DNA of 64,000 bases. Source: Frigidibacter mobilis (GTDB taxonomy: Bacteria; Pseudomonadota; Alphaproteobacteria; Rhodobacterales; Rhodobacteraceae). Below, piece after piece: positions 62,164 through 64,000 of the stretch. Below the pieces are notes generated by a model. The model saw only the letters and a program-made list of their open reading frames with translations, ran no database searches and was not told the origin of the DNA. Location of the stretch: assembly GCF_001620265.1 (NCBI RefSeq), contig NZ_CP012661.1:2294001-2358000 (forward strand), read 5' to 3'. The translations under genes were made by a program, and so were the position numbers. How positions within the stretch are numbered: the first letter of the stretch is position 1; each line of letters begins with the position of its first letter.

Positions 62164-63507
62164 TCAGAGAGAGGGGCCGATGGTGATGGGCGAGCCATCG
62201 GCAAAGCGGCTCAGGCGGAAGCGGGTCAGGTCGTGGCCCGGCGCGCGCCCCTGCACCAGATCGGCCACGACACGGCCGACGCCGGGGCCGATGCCGAAGC
62301 CATGCCCGCTCATCCCGGTGGCGATGGTCAGGCCCGGCACGGCGGCGGCGTGGTCGATCACCGGCACCACATCGGGCATGGTGTCGATCATCCCGGCCCA
62401 GGCACAGTCGATCTTCACCTCACCGAGGCCTGGGAAGGCGGCGGCGAACCTGGCCCGGATCTCCTCGACCCTGCGGGCATTGGGCGCCGGGTCCAGCACA
62501 CGCAGCGCCTCGAACGGGCCGGGGCGGCCGGCATCCCATCTGCGCGGCGTGGTCCAGGCATCGGGGTAGCCCCTGGGCGCCATCGGCAGGAAGCGGGTGC
62601 CGGAAATGTCGGCGCGGATCTGCGGGATGAAGGGGCGCAGGTGGCGGAAGGCATCGGGGCCGATGAAGAACTCGTGGAACGACCCGGGCGCGAGGGTGTA
62701 GCGACCATCGGCGCGGCGGCGGAAGGCGAAGCTCTTGTCCGAGGCGGCGCCGGCAAAGACCTCGGGCAGCACCTGTGTTGCGGCAACGGTGGAGCGGACG
62801 GAGAGTTGCGGCAGATGCACCCCATGCGCCCGCGCGAACAGGCCCGACCACGCGCCCCCCGCCAGCACCACTCGGTCACAGGCGATGCGCCCGGCTTCGG
62901 TGACAACCCCCACCACCCGGCCCGCGGCCATGTCCAGCGCCCGCACGGCGCAGGCCTCGCGGAGGGCCACGCCCGCCTCCGCGGCCAGCTTCGCCAGCAG
63001 CGGCACTGCGGCCCAGGGCTCGGCCTGCGCGTCCGAGGCTGTCCACAGGGCGGCGGTCCAGCCCGCGGAATTGGGCACCATCGCCTGCATTTCCGCGCGG
63101 CTCAGCATCCGCGTGTCGATCCCGTGCGCGGCGGCATGGGGCAGCCAGCCCTCGTATGTCGCGGCCTGCGCCTCCGACCCCGCCAGATACATCACCCCCG
63201 CCTGCCGGTAGCCAAGCCCCGGGCCAAGCTCGGCCGCCAGATCCATCCAGATCCGCCGCGCCTCGATCATCATCGGCAGTTCGGCGGGATCGCGGCCCTG
63301 CTGGCGGATCCAGCCCCAGTTGCGGCTGGATTGCTCGCCCGCGATGCGGCCCTTGTCGAGCAGCACCACCTTCTGCCCCTGGCGGGCGAGGAACAGCGCG
63401 GTCATCACCCCGATGACCCCGCCGCCGATCACCGCCACATCGCAGGCCTCGGGCAGGGGCGCGGCATGGGTCACAGGGCTGTCCGCCCGGATCGGAAAGG
63501 GCGTCAT
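62164..63507 (-). CDS. FAD-dependent amino acid oxidoreductase (DadA/DAO family)
   Basis: A 447-residue flavoprotein with DVAVIGGGVIGVMTALFLARQG near residue 23, GEQSSRNWGWIRQQGRDPAEL, AGGAWSGLFARAHGVHLPQL and GMSGHGFGIGPGVGRVVADLV. DAO-family enzymes oxidise D-amino, N-methyl or cyclic amino acids. ATG 63507 overlaps the preceding M20 gene by four bases; codons upstream are antisense-like. Substrate unknown. Confidence 0.9.
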   Translation of the reverse strand: MTPFPIRADSPVTHAAPLPEACDVAVIGGGVIGVMTALFLARQGQKVVLLDKGRIAGEQSSRNWGWIRQQGRDPAELPMMIEARRIWMDLAAELGPGLGYRQAGVMYLAGSEAQAATYEGWLPHAAAHGIDTRMLSRAEMQAMVPNSAGWTAALWTASDAQAEPWAAVPLLAKLAAEAGVALREACAVRALDMAAGRVVGVVTEAGRIACDRVVLAGGAWSGLFARAHGVHLPQLSVRSTVAATQVLPEVFAGAASDKSFAFRRRADGRYTLAPGSFHEFFIGPDAFRHLRPFIPQIRADISGTRFLPMAPRGYPDAWTTPRRWDAGRPGPFEALRVLDPAPNARRVEEIRARFAAAFPGLGEVKIDCAWAGMIDTMPDVVPVIDHAAAVPGLTIATGMSGHGFGIGPGVGRVVADLVQGRAPGHDLTRFRLSRFADGSPITIGPSL

Positions 63508-64000
63508 TCGGAAAGCTGCCCCACCACGCGCTGCATGAAGGCCCACCCGGCCTCGAATTGCGCCACCTCGATGAACTCGTCGGGCTTGTGGGCCTGATCG
63601 ATATCCCCCGGCCCGCAGACCGCCGCCGACCAGCCGTTGCGCTGGAAATGCCCGGCCTCGGTGCCATAGCTGACGACATGGCTGGCATTGTCGCCGGTCA
63701 GCCGCCGCATCAGCGCCTCGGCCGCGCCGCCGGGTTCGGGCACCAGCGGCGGCACGGTGAAATAGCGGTCGAGCACGATATCCGCCTCGGGCCGCACCGC
63801 CTGCATTTCGGCCCGCAGCTCGGCCACCTTCGCCTCGGCGGCGGCAACCCAGTCGTCCAGGTCCTCGCCGGGCACCACGCGGAAATCGAGGCCCATGTGG
63901 CAATCCCCGGCAGTGATGTTATGCGCGGTGCCGCCCGAGATGGTGCCGACATGCACCGTCGTCCAGGGCGGCACGAAGGCCGCACCCACTGCACTGGGCA
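63504..64000 (-). CDS. ArgE/DapE-type M20 peptidase, C-terminal part (runs off window)
   Basis: The visible 165 residues are the dimerisation lid and C-terminus of an M20 deacetylase: GTISGGTAHNITAGDCHMGLDFRVVP, then YGTEAGHFQRNGWSAAVCGPG and DQAHKPDEFIEV with the last metal-binding His. This matches acetylornithine deacetylase (ArgE) relatives in alphaproteobacteria. The N-terminus lies beyond the right edge. Confidence 0.88.
   Translation of the reverse strand, partial: PSAVGAAFVPPWTTVHVGTISGGTAHNITAGDCHMGLDFRVVPGEDLDDWVAAAEAKVAELRAEMQAVRPEADIVLDRYFTVPPLVPEPGGAAEALMRRLTGDNASHVVSYGTEAGHFQRNGWSAAVCGPGDIDQAHKPDEFIEVAQFEAGWAFMQRVVGQLSE

Noticed and set aside
61069..63597. 842-codon open frame on the plus strand
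   Set aside because: Antisense to the M20 hydrolase and FAD oxidoreductase genes, with His/Gly/Arg-rich nonsense composition.

Overview
The window looks like a chromosomal segment of a high-GC alphaproteobacterium, most likely Rhodobacteraceae/Paracoccaceae. I infer this from the four-subunit sarcosine oxidase operon, the ccmI-ruvX-DUF1289 block, a BioR regulator with TTATCTATAA boxes next to bioY-bioB, the yfgM-bamB-der order and the family resemblance of nearly every protein. Genes are packed in operons with ATGA or TGATG overlaps. I see no tRNA, rRNA, CRISPR array, prophage or insertion sequence.

Layout. 1-1.2 kb: secD (cut by the window edge) and yajC. 1.4-5.5 kb: serS, two glycosyltransferases and a TspO-like membrane protein. 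5.5-9.1 kb: der, bamB and yfgM, transcribed leftwards. 9.6-13.4 kb: an Atm1-type ABC exporter, a divergent ArsR-type regulator and a LysM protein. 13.5-15.3 kb: a LOG-family enzyme, a host-attachment-family protein and sodB. 15.4-20.9 kb: sarcosine oxidase operon soxB-(unknown ORF)-soxD-soxA-soxG. 21.1-23.9 kb: ccmI-ruvX-DUF1289 and a TauE/SafE exporter. 24.1-32.1 kb: leucine/isovalerate catabolism (liuA, liuB, liuD, a GST, liuE, liuC), with ompW under a perfect FNR site between liuA and liuB. 32.4-38.2 kb: gph-degT and glmU-glmS-alkD-like. 38.3-45.8 kb: a ten-gene thiamine operon under a TPP riboswitch. 46-48.2 kb: bioR, bioY, bioB. 48.3-50.4 kb: MOSC protein, pdxY, thioesterase. 50.5-59 kb: ABC importer with two ATPases, a 62-residue membrane protein, a DhaK-DhaL kinase and a divergent LacI regulator. 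59-64 kb: moaA, DUF1810, a secreted unknown protein, and a cluster of two M20 peptidases and a FAD oxidoreductase.

How parts work together. The thiamine operon combines synthesis (ThiDOSGEF) with salvage of pyrimidine precursors (ThiXYZ, TenA). The liu genes supply the full route from isovaleryl-CoA to acetoacetate and acetyl-CoA. In the DhaKL-ABC locus, import and ATP-dependent phosphorylation of a small keto-sugar appear coupled; two near-identical LacI-type operators lie exactly 30 bp apart in its divergent promoter region.

Oddities. Reading-frame breaks occur in secD, lysM (two) and thiO, and the arsR-type gene has no in-frame stop. Each can be explained by a one-base indel, so sequencing error is as likely as real decay. 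Two dispersed intergenic repeat families, a 41-bp perfect palindrome, a low-GC orphan gene inside the sarcosine oxidase operon, and a triplicated start region before pdxY are the best unexplained signals.
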